Source of the DNA: Selenomonadales bacterium 4137-cl
Lineage (GTDB): Bacteria > Bacillota > Negativicutes > Sporomusales > UBA7701
Length of the DNA: 64,000 bases
Assembly: GCA_032334055.1 (NCBI GenBank)
Contig: JAUOZS010000001.1
Coordinates: 2,082,501-2,146,500 of the forward strand
Direction of reading: 5' to 3'
Shown here piece after piece: positions 25,682 through 34,759 of the stretch. The notes beneath the pieces are model-generated. The model searched no databases. It saw only the letters and a list, made by a program, of their open reading frames with translations, and was not told where the DNA came from. The position numbers and the translations under genes are program-made. Numbering within the stretch: the stretch's first letter is position 1; the number at the start of each line of letters is the position of its first letter.

Positions 25682-26767
25682 CTACCCGGTAATCGCGGCA
25701 AGCACCTGCCTGACCGCCTCGTCCGGCACGTCACCGCAGATGGTCACGCGGCCGATTCCGTCAGGCAGCACCCAGTTGACGACACCGCCGATGCTTTTCT
25801 TGTCCCTGGCCAGATAGGCTGTAAGATCTTCGGCGCGGCAGCCGCGGGCGGCGGTCGGCAGGCCGAAGCGCCCGAGAAGGGCGGCGACGTTCTCGACCGT
25901 CTCCCGGCCGCAGCGGCCTAGAAGGCTGGCCAGGAGGGCTGCGCCGTACATGCCGATGGCCACGCCTTCGCCGTGGGTGTAACGGGCGAAGCCGGTGGCC
26001 GCCTCAACGGCGTGGCCGATGGTATGGCCGAAATTGAGGATCATCCTGAGATGGCTTTCCTTCTCGTCCTGCTCGACGACCGCCGCCTTGATCTCGCACG
26101 AGCGGCGGACGATCTCGCCTAAAACCCCGGCGTCGCGCGCCAGGATGGCCTCGCTGTTGGCGCCCAGCCACGCGAAGAAGGCGGCGTCGGCGATGACGCC
26201 GTATTTGACCACTTCCGCCAGGCCGGAGGCCAGTTCACGGGCCGGCAGGGTCGCCAGGACGGCGACGTCGGCCACGACCAGGCGCGGTTGATAGAAAGCG
26301 CCGATGAGGTTCTTGCCGGCGGGGTGGTTGACGGCCACCTTGCCGCCGACGCTGGAATCTACCTGGGCGAGCAAAGTAGTCGGCACCTGGATGAAGGGCA
26401 CGCCTCTGAGATAGGTGGCGGCCACGAACCCGGCCAGATCCCCCACTACCCCGCCGCCGACGGCTATTATCGGCGACCTGCGGTCGAGGCCGCCCTCGAT
26501 CGCCTGGGTGTAGAGGCCTTCCGCCGCAGCCAGCGATTTCGACTCCTCCCCCGGCGGGATTACGGCCAGACCGGCGCGTACGCCGGCCCGCCGGAGGGCG
26601 GCCAGAGCGCGCTCGCCGTAAAGATCGGCGACAACGGCGTCCGTGACCACCAGAGCGCGGTCGCCGAGGTTTAGCCGGCTGATGCGCTCGCCGAGCAGGT
26701 CGAGACCGCCGGGCTCGATGTAAATTGCGTACCCGCCGCCGGGCAGGTTGACGTTAACTTCGGCCAT
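25682..26767 (-). CDS. aroB: 3-dehydroquinate synthase AroB
   Basis: A 361-residue AroB, which cyclises DAHP to 3-dehydroquinate with NAD and a divalent metal (step 2 of the shikimate pathway). Seen: IPPGEESKS, AVGGGVVGDLAGFVAATYLRG (NAD/phosphate binding), PTTLLAQVDSSVGGK, the metal-binding LNFGHTIGHAVEA and TRYTHGE-like ARYTHGEGVAIGM. Length is normal. It overlaps aroK by 14 bp and ends the aroC-aroK-aroB operon. Confidence 0.96.
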   Translation of the reverse strand: MAEVNVNLPGGGYAIYIEPGGLDLLGERISRLNLGDRALVVTDAVVADLYGERALAALRRAGVRAGLAVIPPGEESKSLAAAEGLYTQAIEGGLDRRSPIIAVGGGVVGDLAGFVAATYLRGVPFIQVPTTLLAQVDSSVGGKVAVNHPAGKNLIGAFYQPRLVVADVAVLATLPARELASGLAEVVKYGVIADAAFFAWLGANSEAILARDAGVLGEIVRRSCEIKAAVVEQDEKESHLRMILNFGHTIGHAVEAATGFARYTHGEGVAIGMYGAALLASLLGRCGRETVENVAALLGRFGLPTAARGCRAEDLTAYLARDKKSIGGVVNWVLPDGIGRVTICGDVPDEAVRQVLAAITG

Positions 26768-27281
26768 GAATATGCCCCTCCTGCCTGAGAAAGGCGATTA
26801 TTTTTTCCACCGTCAGTTGTGGCGTAAGGTCGCTGGTGTCGAGGGTGAAATCGGCCTGGCCGTACAGGGGAGCCCGCTCAGCCAGCAGCCGGGCGACGAT
26901 TTCCTCGCGGTCGGGCCGGGCGAGAAGCGGGCGGGTGCTCCTCCGTCCCGTGCGTTCCAGGATGACCTGGACCGTGGCGGTCAGGCAGATTATCACCCCG
27001 CCGGCGCGCAGCCGCCGCATGTTGTCCGGGTCGAGAACGACGCCGCCGCCGGTGGCGATGACGGCTTTGCGGTAGCGGGCGACGCGGGCGACCGCCGCCT
27101 TTTCCCTTGCCCGGAAATACGTCTCGCCGTGCTGGGCGAATAATTCGCCGATGGTAAGACCGGTTTCGCGTTCTATTTTTCTGTCGACATCGATAAAGGG
27201 GCGGCCGAGGCGGCCGGCCAGCAGGCGGCCGGTGCTGCTCTTGCCCGTCCCCATGAAGCCGATGAGGACGATATTCTTCAT
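26754..27281 (-). CDS. aroK: Shikimate kinase AroK
   Basis: A 175-residue P-loop kinase that phosphorylates shikimate at the 3-hydroxyl. Seen: Walker [10 protein letters not shown] at residues 8-16, the shikimate-binding DVDRKIE near 32-38, [10 protein letters not shown] near 79-88 and the LID region [12 protein letters not shown] with the conserved arginines. Overlaps both neighbours, aroC by 4 bp and aroB by 14 bp. Confidence 0.96.
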   Translation of the reverse strand: MKNIVLIGFMGTGKSSTGRLLAGRLGRPFIDVDRKIERETGLTIGELFAQHGETYFRAREKAAVARVARYRKAVIATGGGVVLDPDNMRRLRAGGVIICLTATVQVILERTGRRSTRPLLARPDREEIVARLLAERAPLYGQADFTLDTSDLTPQLTVEKIIAFLRQEGHIHGRS

Positions 27282-28438
27282 CGCGGTCCGCCGTCCAGGC
27301 GGCGGCGGTAATGCTCGACCGCCGCGAATAGGTCGCCCAGATGGTCGCCGCCGAATTTTTCCAGCACCGCCCCGGCGATAACGATGGCCACCGCCGCCTC
27401 GCCCACCACCGCGGCGGCAGGCACGGCGCAGACGTCGCTGCGTTCGGTGTTGGCGCGGGTGGCCTCCCTGGTGGCGATGTCCACCGAGGCCAGCGGCGCC
27501 ATAAGGGTCGGAATGGGCTTCATCACCGCCCGGACAACCAGGTCTTCGCCGGTCGAGATGCCGCCTTCCACGCCTCCGGCCCGATTGGTCCGCCGGTAGT
27601 AACCGCGGCCGGGCTCGAAAAAGATTTCGTCATGCGCCTGGCTGCCGGGCAGGGCGGCGTTAGCGAACCCCTCCCCTATCTCGACGCCCTTTATAGCCGG
27701 TATCGATACGAGGGCGGCGGCGAGCGCCGCGTCAAGGCGGCGGTCCCACTGGACATGGCTGCCAACGCCGGGCGGCAGGCCCGAAGCCACAACCTCGAAT
27801 ACGCCGCCGAGGGTGTCGCCGCGCGTCTTGGCCGCGTCAACGGCCTCTATCATCGCCGTTTCGGCCGTTTTGTCGGCGCAAAAGAGCGGCGAAGCGGCGG
27901 CAAGCTGGCCGATTTCGGGCGCGGAGTACGGGCGCCGCGCGGCGGTTACGCCGCCGACGGCGACGACATGGGCGGCGACGGTTACGCCGATAGCCGACAG
28001 CAGCTGGCGGGCGACGGCCCCGACGGCCACGCGGGCCGCCGTTTCCCGGGCGCTGGCGCGCTCGAGGATGTTGCGGATGTCGTCATGCCCGTATTTCTGG
28101 ACGCCCGCCAGGTCGGCGTGGCCGGGGCGCGGCGCGGTTACCGCCTCCCCCGCCGCCGGGCCAGTCGGCGACATGCGGTCCTGCCAGTTGGCCCAGTCGC
28201 GATTCCTGACAGCCAGCGTCAACGGGCTGCCAAGAGTGCGCCCGAAGCGCAGGCCGGACAGCACCTCGGCCTCGTCCTTCTCGATGCGCATGCGGCCGCC
28301 GCGGCCATAGCCCTGCTGGCGGCGGGCAAGGTCGCCGTTTACGACGGCCAGGTCTATCGGCAGGCCGGCTGGCAAGCCCTCGATCACGGCCGTCAGGCAC
28401 GGCCCATGGGATTCGCCGGCGGTCAGAAAACGTAGCAT
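27278..28438 (-). CDS. aroC: Chorismate synthase AroC
   Basis: A 386-residue FMN-dependent chorismate synthase (last shikimate-pathway step). Seen: N-terminal [69 protein letters not shown] and [20 protein letters not shown]. Length fits the family. First gene of an aroC-aroK-aroB operon, starting 156 bp after the pilO stop codon and terminator. Confidence 0.97.
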   Translation of the reverse strand: MLRFLTAGESHGPCLTAVIEGLPAGLPIDLAVVNGDLARRQQGYGRGGRMRIEKDEAEVLSGLRFGRTLGSPLTLAVRNRDWANWQDRMSPTGPAAGEAVTAPRPGHADLAGVQKYGHDDIRNILERASARETAARVAVGAVARQLLSAIGVTVAAHVVAVGGVTAARRPYSAPEIGQLAAASPLFCADKTAETAMIEAVDAAKTRGDTLGGVFEVVASGLPPGVGSHVQWDRRLDAALAAALVSIPAIKGVEIGEGFANAALPGSQAHDEIFFEPGRGYYRRTNRAGGVEGGISTGEDLVVRAVMKPIPTLMAPLASVDIATREATRANTERSDVCAVPAAAVVGEAAVAIVIAGAVLEKFGGDHLGDLFAAVEHYRRRLDGGPR

Positions 28439-28565
28439 CGGTCAGTCCTCCCCAAGTCTATGGTTATATAGAAAAAATTATAACTGTAGTATTTCTAAGC
28501 CAGGTAAGCCATATCCTGCCTGACAGGCGGCAAAAAACCAAGACGGCCTTGTTGAAAACCAAAAT

Positions 28566-28600
28566 GAAAAGTGACCAAGGCCAAAGCCCCTGGTCACTTT
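28566..28600 (-). terminator. Terminator of the pilus operon, overlapping the pilO stop codon
   Basis: Stem GTGACCA/TGGTCAC (28571-28577 and 28591-28597) followed on the minus strand by TTTTCATTTTGG. The TGA stop of pilO is part of the 5' arm. Confidence 0.85.
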
Positions 28601-29142
28601 TTGACGCTGTAGATTACCACCTGCAGCTTGGTCTCCAGCCCGCCTCCCGGTTTCATGTCCATCGTCAACTGGGGCACGGAGTTAAAGCGCGGCGCGTCCT
28701 CGAGACGTTTTAAAAAGCCGACCGTCTGGAAGAAGTCGCCCCTGACGAGGAGGTCGAGCGGCGTCTCGTGGTAGCCGTTCCGGCTTACGACCGGAGCCGG
28801 CTTGACTTGCATTATCTGCACGCCGCTGGCGCGGGCCGCCTTTTCGACGGCCACGAGGAAATCGCTGACGCCGGGGGTCTCGGGCAGCATCCGGTCGAGC
28901 GCCCGCCGCCGGGCGTCCAGCTCGGCCATATGCTTGGCGGGGTCGGGGTGGGCGAGCGCGTGAGCCTCGATCGTGTCCACCTGCCGCTTTTCGTTCCGGT
29001 AGCGCCCGTCGAGCTCGGCCAGGCGGAGCCGCTGGGGCTGGAGTAGGAACAACCAGGCCGCCGCGAAGATTAGCAGAGCTACGAGAGCGAACAGCATCAG
29101 CTTATGTTTTAGGGAGAGCTCTTTCGGCAGCGAAATTGCCAC
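28594..29142 (-). CDS. pilO: Type IV pilus inner-membrane protein PilO
   Basis: A 182-residue bitopic membrane protein: a short cytoplasmic start, one membrane span (about residues 14-33), a coiled-coil stretch (about 35-75) and a C-terminal ferredoxin-like periplasmic domain (GDFFQTVGFLKRLEDAPRF). This is the PilO layout; PilO pairs with PilN to align the pilus machine below the outer membrane. Last gene of the operon, 2 bp after pilN, closed by a terminator; pilP and pilQ do not follow. Confidence 0.88.
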   Translation of the reverse strand: MAISLPKELSLKHKLMLFALVALLIFAAAWLFLLQPQRLRLAELDGRYRNEKRQVDTIEAHALAHPDPAKHMAELDARRRALDRMLPETPGVSDFLVAVEKAARASGVQIMQVKPAPVVSRNGYHETPLDLLVRGDFFQTVGFLKRLEDAPRFNSVPQLTMDMKPGGGLETKLQVVIYSVKK

Positions 29143-29144
29143 GG

Positions 29145-29675
29145 TTACCTCCCTTTAATCTTGAGGGTGATCTCGAACTTGGTGGCATAGGTGAGGATGT
29201 CCCGCTCCGCCTTGACCAGTGTCGGGTCGGCGAACAGGTCGTCATGCTCGAGTTTGCGCATGAAGGCGGCCAGGTCGGGGGTGCTCTTGGCCATCCCGAG
29301 CAGCTTCAAAGCGCCTTTATTATCGACCGTCAGGTCGGTGTACCAAAGCTCCGGGGGCGTCTTGGCCCCGAGCTGGGTGAGAACAGCGTACCAGGAGGTG
29401 CGGTCGCGGGTGAGGGCGATGAGCACGCCGTCCTTGGCGTCGACGCCCTGCTGCCTGGAGTTGGCGGCCAGCATGGCCTCCCGGGCCGGCTGCAGCAGCT
29501 GGAGGCGGTTTTTAGCCTCCTCCAGGTTGCGCTCGGTATGGACGAGCATGAACTGGAGATATCCCCAGACCCCCAGCAGCGCGCCGAGGACCAGGACTAT
29601 TAGGGTGCCGAAAATCCGTCCGGTCCGCCATTTGGGCCGACGCTCGGCCGGCGGCAGCAGGTTGATGCGGATCAT
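29145..29675 (-). CDS. pilN: Type IV pilus assembly protein PilN
   Basis: A 176-residue PilN. It begins MIRINLLPPAERRP, the conserved INLLP peptide that docks into PilM, followed by one membrane span (about residues 22-45), a coiled coil (about 48-75) and a small periplasmic domain with WYTDLTVDNKGALKLLGMA. Overlaps pilM by 4 bp. Confidence 0.93.
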   Translation of the reverse strand: MIRINLLPPAERRPKWRTGRIFGTLIVLVLGALLGVWGYLQFMLVHTERNLEEAKNRLQLLQPAREAMLAANSRQQGVDAKDGVLIALTRDRTSWYAVLTQLGAKTPPELWYTDLTVDNKGALKLLGMAKSTPDLAAFMRKLEHDDLFADPTLVKAERDILTYATKFEITLKIKGR

Positions 29676-30751
29676 GCTTCCCCTCCCCTCAGTGCGAGGC
29701 CTACGGCCACGCCGAGGCGGCCGCCGAGGCTGCGGATGTACTGGGGGTCGAAGCTGCCGGCGACGTCGAACGGCGCCAGGGGATCGTGGATGACCACCGG
29801 CACGTCGAGCTGGGCGGCGAAATAGTGGACGATGTTGTCCAAGGCGGCGCCGCCGCCGGTAAGAAAGGCCTTATCGATGATGGCCTCCTTGTTCTGGATG
29901 CGGTAGTACTCGATGGTGCGCATGGCTTCGCGGGCCGCCTCGGTGACAAGCAGCTCGAAGCTCCGGTGGACGGTGGACGATTCCCCCTGGGTGCCTGGGC
30001 GGAAAAGCAGGCCCTTCTGGCGCTGCTTGAGGCGCTCGGCCTCCGTCTGGCCTAGTTCGAAGGCTTCCATGACCACCTCGGTGAACCGCTGGCCGTTAAT
30101 GGGCAGGGGGCGGGCCACCACCGGGGCGCCGTCCTGGAAGATGGTGGCGTGGGAAACTTCGGCGCCGATATCTACCACCAGGGCATTGCCGGCGGCCGGC
30201 AGCGTCCGGTAGATGGCGAGCGGTTCGGCGTCGATGGCCGCCGGCCGGAGACCGGCTTCCTTAGCGGCGGCGAGCAGGTCGTCGACGACCTCGCGGGGCG
30301 CGGCGGCGAGCATGACCCTCAGTTCGAGCTCACTCGTGCCGCGGCCGGTGACGGCGTAGTCGTAATAGTATGTTTCGGGGGCGAAGGGGACGTATTTTTC
30401 GCTGTCCCACTTTACTGCCTCCCGCAGTTCATCGGGGCTGAGAGGCGGAAAGGAAATCTCGCGCACGAACAGCGCGGGCACGCCGATGGCCAGCGCCGCG
30501 TCGCGGATGTCGGCCCCGCTGGTGCCGAGGGCCTGGCGCAAAAGCGCCGCCAAGGCTTTGACGTCACGGCACGCGCCGTTCTCCATGATGCCGGACGGCA
30601 GGTCCACGACGCCGGCGGCCTTCAGCAGGGGCCGGCCCTTGCGGCGGTCGAGCTGGACGATTTTGACGGCGCTGGTGCCGACGTCGACGCCGAGTACGTT
30701 ATCTGTCTGGCGGGCAAACAGGGACCGCAGGATGTTCCGCATAAATGTCAT
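29672..30751 (-). CDS. pilM: Type IV pilus actin-like ATPase PilM
   Basis: A 359-residue cytoplasmic protein of the FtsA/PilM actin-like fold. Seen: phosphate-1 motif LGVDVGTSAVKIVQL at about residues 19-33, SFPPLSPDELREAVKWDSE (typical of PilM), VVDIGAEVSHATIF (phosphate-2) and FLTGGGAALDNI (adenosine motif). It links the N-terminus of PilN to the ATPases and the platform. Overlaps the ComFB-like gene by 4 bp. Confidence 0.94.
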   Translation of the reverse strand: MTFMRNILRSLFARQTDNVLGVDVGTSAVKIVQLDRRKGRPLLKAAGVVDLPSGIMENGACRDVKALAALLRQALGTSGADIRDAALAIGVPALFVREISFPPLSPDELREAVKWDSEKYVPFAPETYYYDYAVTGRGTSELELRVMLAAAPREVVDDLLAAAKEAGLRPAAIDAEPLAIYRTLPAAGNALVVDIGAEVSHATIFQDGAPVVARPLPINGQRFTEVVMEAFELGQTEAERLKQRQKGLLFRPGTQGESSTVHRSFELLVTEAAREAMRTIEYYRIQNKEAIIDKAFLTGGGAALDNIVHYFAAQLDVPVVIHDPLAPFDVAGSFDPQYIRSLGGRLGVAVGLALRGGEA

Positions 30752-31026
30752 TCATCGCCCCGGTCGTGGTGGGGCCGCGACTTGACGAGGATGATGGCGT
30801 TGGTTAGAGCGGCGATGATATCGACATAGAACTGCTGGTCGAGGGCTTTGATCTTGGCCAGCGTCTGGCCCTTGTCGGTAACGACGTAGCGGGGCGGCAA
30901 AAAGTTGAGCGCCAGGGCCGCGATGTCGTACTGGCAGCGCTTGCAGTTGCAGGCGCCTTCGTGGTTGGCGAGCTGCTCGGGGAGGTGCTGCCAGACGAGG
31001 GTTTCCATATAGTTGACAAGATCCAT
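30748..31026 (-). CDS. ComFB-family protein in the pilus operon
   Basis: A 92-residue protein matching the late-competence ComFB family (PF10719): N-terminal NYMETLVWQHLPEQL and the Cys cluster CNCKRCQYDIAALALNFLPPRYV. Cyanobacterial members (CdgR) are reported receptors for c-di-GMP/c-di-AMP that influence motility and natural competence. Its place between pilD and pilM, in an operon led by a c-di-GMP riboswitch, makes nucleotide binding here plausible but unproven. Confidence 0.85.
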   Translation of the reverse strand: MDLVNYMETLVWQHLPEQLANHEGACNCKRCQYDIAALALNFLPPRYVVTDKGQTLAKIKALDQQFYVDIIAALTNAIILVKSRPHHDRGDE

Positions 31027-31127
31027 ATCCGCACTCTCCTTCTGTTACGGCCGTTGATAAGTTCTATAGATATAATTAGACAAAAGCCGTCAGCTACCTG
31101 CCGCACGGCGGAGGATTGCGGGAAAAA

Positions 31128-31913
31128 TCACCGTCCGAGGAAGTGGCGGACGTACCAGGCGACGAGGTCCGGGCCGTAGAGGAGGGTGACGAACGCGCCG
31201 ATGGCGATGAACGGCCCGAAGGGGATGAGGTCCTTGCGCTTTCTGATCCTGAGGAGCAGCAGCGCCCCGCCGCCGAAGCCGCCGGCCAGGAAGGCCAGGA
31301 AGAGGGCCAGGAGGGTTTGCTGCCAGCCGAACCACAGGCCGAGCGCGGCGGCGAACTTTAAATCCCCCCCGCCCATGCCGCCGCGGGTGACGACGATGAT
31401 AGCCAGCAGCAGGCCGCCTCCGAGCAGGCCGCCGAGGAGCATGTCGAGCGGGCCGACGGGCAGGACGACGGAAGAACCCCATAGGGGCAAGTAGGCGAAG
31501 GAAAGGTTTATGGCGACACCCGCTCCGGCAAGCCATATAAGGACTTTGTCGTAGATGAGCTGGTGGTCGAAGTCGATGAGGGTGATGACGACAAGGAAGG
31601 ACGTCAGGACGAGGGCTTTAACGAGCGAAGGCCCGATACCGAAAACAAAGAAACACCACACGAACAGCGCGCCGGTCGCAAACTCGACCAGTGCGTAGCG
31701 GGCGGAGAAGGCAGCGCCGCACGACCGGCAGCGGCCGCGGCGGAGTATGTAGCTGAGGACGGGGATAAGGTCGACGGGCCCGAGGCGGACGCCGCAGGCG
31801 CGGCAGCGCGACGGCGGGCTGACGACCGACTCCCCGGCCGGCAGGCGGTAGGCGCAGACATTGAGAAAGCTGCCCACCGCCAGGCCGAGAAGGAAAATGA
31901 TAAGTTCAAACAA
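31128..31913 (-). CDS. pilD: Prepilin peptidase PilD
   Basis: A 261-residue membrane aspartyl protease that cleaves and N-methylates prepilins. TTG at 31913 is chosen: GGGAG lies 9 nt upstream and the product then begins with the first membrane span; the frame extends further (to 31976) through the hairpin region. Seen: AVGSFLNVCAYRLP, a zinc-type CRAC...CRSC loop, first catalytic Asp in IDFDHQLIYDKV and second in the GGMGGGDLKF (GxGD-type) motif. About seven to eight membrane spans. Confidence 0.93.
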   Translation of the reverse strand: MFELIIFLLGLAVGSFLNVCAYRLPAGESVVSPPSRCRACGVRLGPVDLIPVLSYILRRGRCRSCGAAFSARYALVEFATGALFVWCFFVFGIGPSLVKALVLTSFLVVITLIDFDHQLIYDKVLIWLAGAGVAINLSFAYLPLWGSSVVLPVGPLDMLLGGLLGGGLLLAIIVVTRGGMGGGDLKFAAALGLWFGWQQTLLALFLAFLAGGFGGGALLLLRIRKRKDLIPFGPFIAIGAFVTLLYGPDLVAWYVRHFLGR

Positions 31914-31940
31914 GTTGGTTAACTCCCGAAAAAGGTGGGA

Positions 31941-31968
31941 ATCAAGGCAGTCATGAGACTGCCTTGAT
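31941..31968 (-). other. Perfect 12-bp hairpin after the pilin gene
   Basis: ATCAAGGCAGTC and GACTGCCTTGAT (31941-31952, 31957-31968) with an ATGA loop, 15 bp after the pilA stop codon. No U-tract follows, so it is more likely an mRNA stabiliser or processing hairpin between pilA and pilD than a full terminator. Confidence 0.7.
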
Positions 31969-31982
31969 AGAAACAAGAAGAA

Positions 31983-32390
31983 CTAAAGATTTTCGACAAG
32001 AGTAGTGCCAAGCGCAGCTCTAAAGGAACTACCTGAGGCAATAATTGCGTATGTTGTTGAGGCAGCTACCGTACCAGTCGATCCCTGAGGCCCTTTGTAA
32101 GAACCAACAGGCGGAGTAACCGCGGAAGCAAGGTTTGCGGTTACTGCCGTTTGCGTTGCGTAATCCGCGTTTGCAGCTACGGTGCCTCCATTGGCAATAG
32201 CAAGTTGAATCGCGGAATCAATGGTCCTCAGGTCGGCGGCAATCTTCGCGCCACGGGCAGCTGCACTCGCGTCAGAGAATTTAGGTATGGCTATAGCTAC
32301 AAGCAGGCCAATGATCGCGACAACTACCATAAGCTCAATCAGTGTAAAACCTTTGTTGCTTTTTATTTTTCCACGAATATTAAGTAACAT
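31983..32390 (-). CDS. pilA: Type IV major pilin-like prepilin
   Basis: A 135-residue prepilin with a class III signal: basic leader, then Gly/Phe cleavage in NKGFTLIELMVVVAIIG (cut before Phe14-15) and Glu at +5. The mature protein would be about 120 residues, with the usual hydrophobic N-terminal helix and a small Ala/Thr/Gly-rich head without cysteines, so the C-terminal disulfide loop of proteobacterial pilins is absent. GC content is lower than its neighbours, as often seen in surface pilins. A stable hairpin follows the gene. Confidence 0.93.
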   Translation of the reverse strand: MLLNIRGKIKSNKGFTLIELMVVVAIIGLLVAIAIPKFSDASAAARGAKIAADLRTIDSAIQLAIANGGTVAANADYATQTAVTANLASAVTPPVGSYKGPQGSTGTVAASTTYAIIASGSSFRAALGTTLVENL

Positions 32391-32420
32391 TATGTTTCAC
32401 CCCCTTTCAAACGTACTGCC

Positions 32421-33653
32421 TTACATTTTCACATTTCCAATACCTGATATGACATCAAAGAGCGGCATGAGGATCGCGATGATGATCGCGCCTATAACCA
32501 CTCCCAGCGTCCCGATGAGTATAGGACCAAGGAGAGCGCTCAGGCGGCTGACGGTGTCGTCGACGTCGTTTTCGTAAAAATCGGCTACTTTCTCGAGCAT
32601 CTTGTCGACTTCGCCCGTCTCCTCGCCCACCGCCGCCATCTGCACGACCATCAGCGGGAAAACGCGCGCCGTGCCGAGGGTGGCAGCCAGGCCAAGACCC
32701 TCGCTCACGCCTTCCTGAGCGGCGGTGATAGCGCGGGCCATAAGGCGATTGCCGGTCGTCTTCTTGACGACCTCCAGGGCGGCGATGATGGGCACGCCGC
32801 CGCGCAGCAGTGTGCTGAGGGTGCGGCTGAAACGGGCAACGGCGATCTTGCGCCACAGACCACCCATGACTGGCACATGGAGCATAAGCTGGTCAAACAG
32901 ACGCTGTCCCCGGGGCTGACGAAAATATAGGCGCATCCCATAGGCTATGGCTGCCAGTAACGCGGCCAGTAGTATTCCATACTGTTGCAGAAGGGCGCTA
33001 AACGCAACCAATGCACGAGTCGGAACCGGCAGAGCCACGTTCATTGTAGCGAATAGCTGCACAAACCTGGGGAGGACGAAGATTAAGATAAATATTATCG
33101 CCGCAGCAGCGAAGGTCATAATCACCGCCGGGTAGGTGAGGGCCGACTTGACGTTGGCGGTCAGCTTGCTCTCCTTCTCGAAATGGGTGGCGAGCCTGTC
33201 GAGGACGACGTCGAGCACGCCGCCGACCTCGCCGGCCTCGACCATGCTGACAGTGACGGCCGGGAAAACGCCGGGATGGCCCTGCATGGCCCTGGAAAGG
33301 GTTTCGCCCTCCTGCACCTTGACGAGCAGGTCCTTGGCCGCCGCCTTGAGGCGCGAATTATGAGTCTGGTCGACCATGACGCCGAGGCTGACGGTGAGGG
33401 ACAGGCCGGCGTCGACCATGGTGGCGAACTGGCGGCAGAAGACGGCCAGGTCCTTGACGCCTACGGGGTTGAAGATATCGGCAAGCCCCCGGAGGACGGA
33501 GTCGCCTTTCTCGGCGGCCGGCCTGATCTGGGTGACGAAGTAACCCTGGTTTCGTATGTATGCCGCCACGGCCGCCTCGTTTTCGGCGACAACCGAGCCT
33601 GTGAACAGCTGGCCGGTGCGGTCTTTGGCCCTATAAGCGAAAGTCTTTGACAC
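32421..33653 (-). CDS. pilC: Type IV pilus platform protein PilC (GspF family)
   Basis: A 410-residue inner-membrane platform protein with two copies of the GspF domain (about residues 70-195 and 275-395) and three membrane spans (about 170-190, 215-240, 375-400). Typical motifs are FCRQFATMVDAGLSL and FSRTLSTLLRGGVPI. It couples the PilB and PilT motors to pilin movement. Confidence 0.95.
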   Translation of the reverse strand: MSKTFAYRAKDRTGQLFTGSVVAENEAAVAAYIRNQGYFVTQIRPAAEKGDSVLRGLADIFNPVGVKDLAVFCRQFATMVDAGLSLTVSLGVMVDQTHNSRLKAAAKDLLVKVQEGETLSRAMQGHPGVFPAVTVSMVEAGEVGGVLDVVLDRLATHFEKESKLTANVKSALTYPAVIMTFAAAAIIFILIFVLPRFVQLFATMNVALPVPTRALVAFSALLQQYGILLAALLAAIAYGMRLYFRQPRGQRLFDQLMLHVPVMGGLWRKIAVARFSRTLSTLLRGGVPIIAALEVVKKTTGNRLMARAITAAQEGVSEGLGLAATLGTARVFPLMVVQMAAVGEETGEVDKMLEKVADFYENDVDDTVSRLSALLGPILIGTLGVVIGAIIIAILMPLFDVISGIGNVKM

Positions 33654-33697
33654 CGGGTTGATCTCCTCTGCGTGGGGGACTGGCTAAGAAGCCGCCC

Positions 33698-34747
33698 CTA
33701 TCCGTTGATTAATTTCGCCAAAGTCTCCTGGTCGTTGGCCCGCGCCAGCGCCTCGTCGGCGCTGATCAGGCCGCGGCGGCAGAGGTCGCGCAGGGCGGTG
33801 TCCATCGGCTGCATGCCGTTTTTGGCGCCTGTCTGGATGACGGAAGATATCTGGTGGGTTTTGCCTTCGCGGATGATGTTGCGCACCGCCGGGGTGGCTA
33901 TGAGAATCTCGAGGGCCGCCACCCGGCCGCCGCCGTCCTTGAGGGGCAGAAGCTGCTGGGCGATGATGCCCTGGAGGGTGAGCGAGAGCTGGACGCGGAT
34001 TTGCTGCTGCTGGTGAGGCGGGAAGGCGTCGATGATGCGGTCGATGGTCTGGGCGGCGTCGCCGGTGTGAAGGGTGGCCAGCACGAGGTGGCCGGTCTCG
34101 GCGGCGGTGATGGCGGTGGCGATCGTCTCCGGGTCGCGCATCTCGCCGACGAGGACGACGTCGGGGTCCTCGCGGAGGGCCGCCCGCAGCGCGGCGGCGA
34201 AGGACAGGGTATCGGCGTGGACCTCGCGCTGGTTGATGATGCTGCGGTCGTGCCGGTGGAGGTACTCGATCGGGTCTTCGAGGGTGACGATGTGGCAGGC
34301 CCGCTCGCGGTTGATGAGGTCGATCATGGCCGCCAGGGTGGTGGACTTGCCGCTGCCGGTGGGGCCGGTGACGAGCACCAGGCCGCGCGGCTTGCGGGCG
34401 AGGGCGGCGACGGTGTCGGAGTGGCCCAGTTCGGCCAGCGTCGGCACCTGCTCAGCGACGATGCGGACGACGATGGCGGTGGCGCCCCGCTGGCGGAAGG
34501 CGTTTACGCGAAAACGGCTCAAGCCGGGGATGGCGTGGGAGAAGTCGACTTCGCCCCGCTCGTCGAAGACGGCGCGCTGGCTCTCGCCGGCGATGGCCGC
34601 GAGCAGCGCGGCGGTGTCGGCGGGCTTGAGGGCCGGCCGGTCGGTGCGGACGAGGTCGCCGTTGATCCTGAGGACGGGCGGGATGCCGACGGTTATATGC
34701 AGGTCGGAGGCTTTGCGGGCCACCGCTTCGCGCAGAAGGGATTCCAT
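33698..34747 (-). CDS. pilT: Type IV pilus retraction ATPase PilT
   Basis: A 349-residue hexameric ATPase of the PilT family. Seen: RFRVNAFRQRG, Walker A GPTGSGKSTT near residue 130, Asp box TLEDPIEY, Walker B region VLVGEMRDPETI and the His box GHLVLATLHT. It depolymerises the pilus and powers twitching and DNA uptake. Lies 12 bp downstream of pilB. Confidence 0.96.
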   Translation of the reverse strand: MESLLREAVARKASDLHITVGIPPVLRINGDLVRTDRPALKPADTAALLAAIAGESQRAVFDERGEVDFSHAIPGLSRFRVNAFRQRGATAIVVRIVAEQVPTLAELGHSDTVAALARKPRGLVLVTGPTGSGKSTTLAAMIDLINRERACHIVTLEDPIEYLHRHDRSIINQREVHADTLSFAAALRAALREDPDVVLVGEMRDPETIATAITAAETGHLVLATLHTGDAAQTIDRIIDAFPPHQQQQIRVQLSLTLQGIIAQQLLPLKDGGGRVAALEILIATPAVRNIIREGKTHQISSVIQTGAKNGMQPMDTALRDLCRRGLISADEALARANDQETLAKLING

Positions 34748-34759
34748 GCGTTACCTCCG

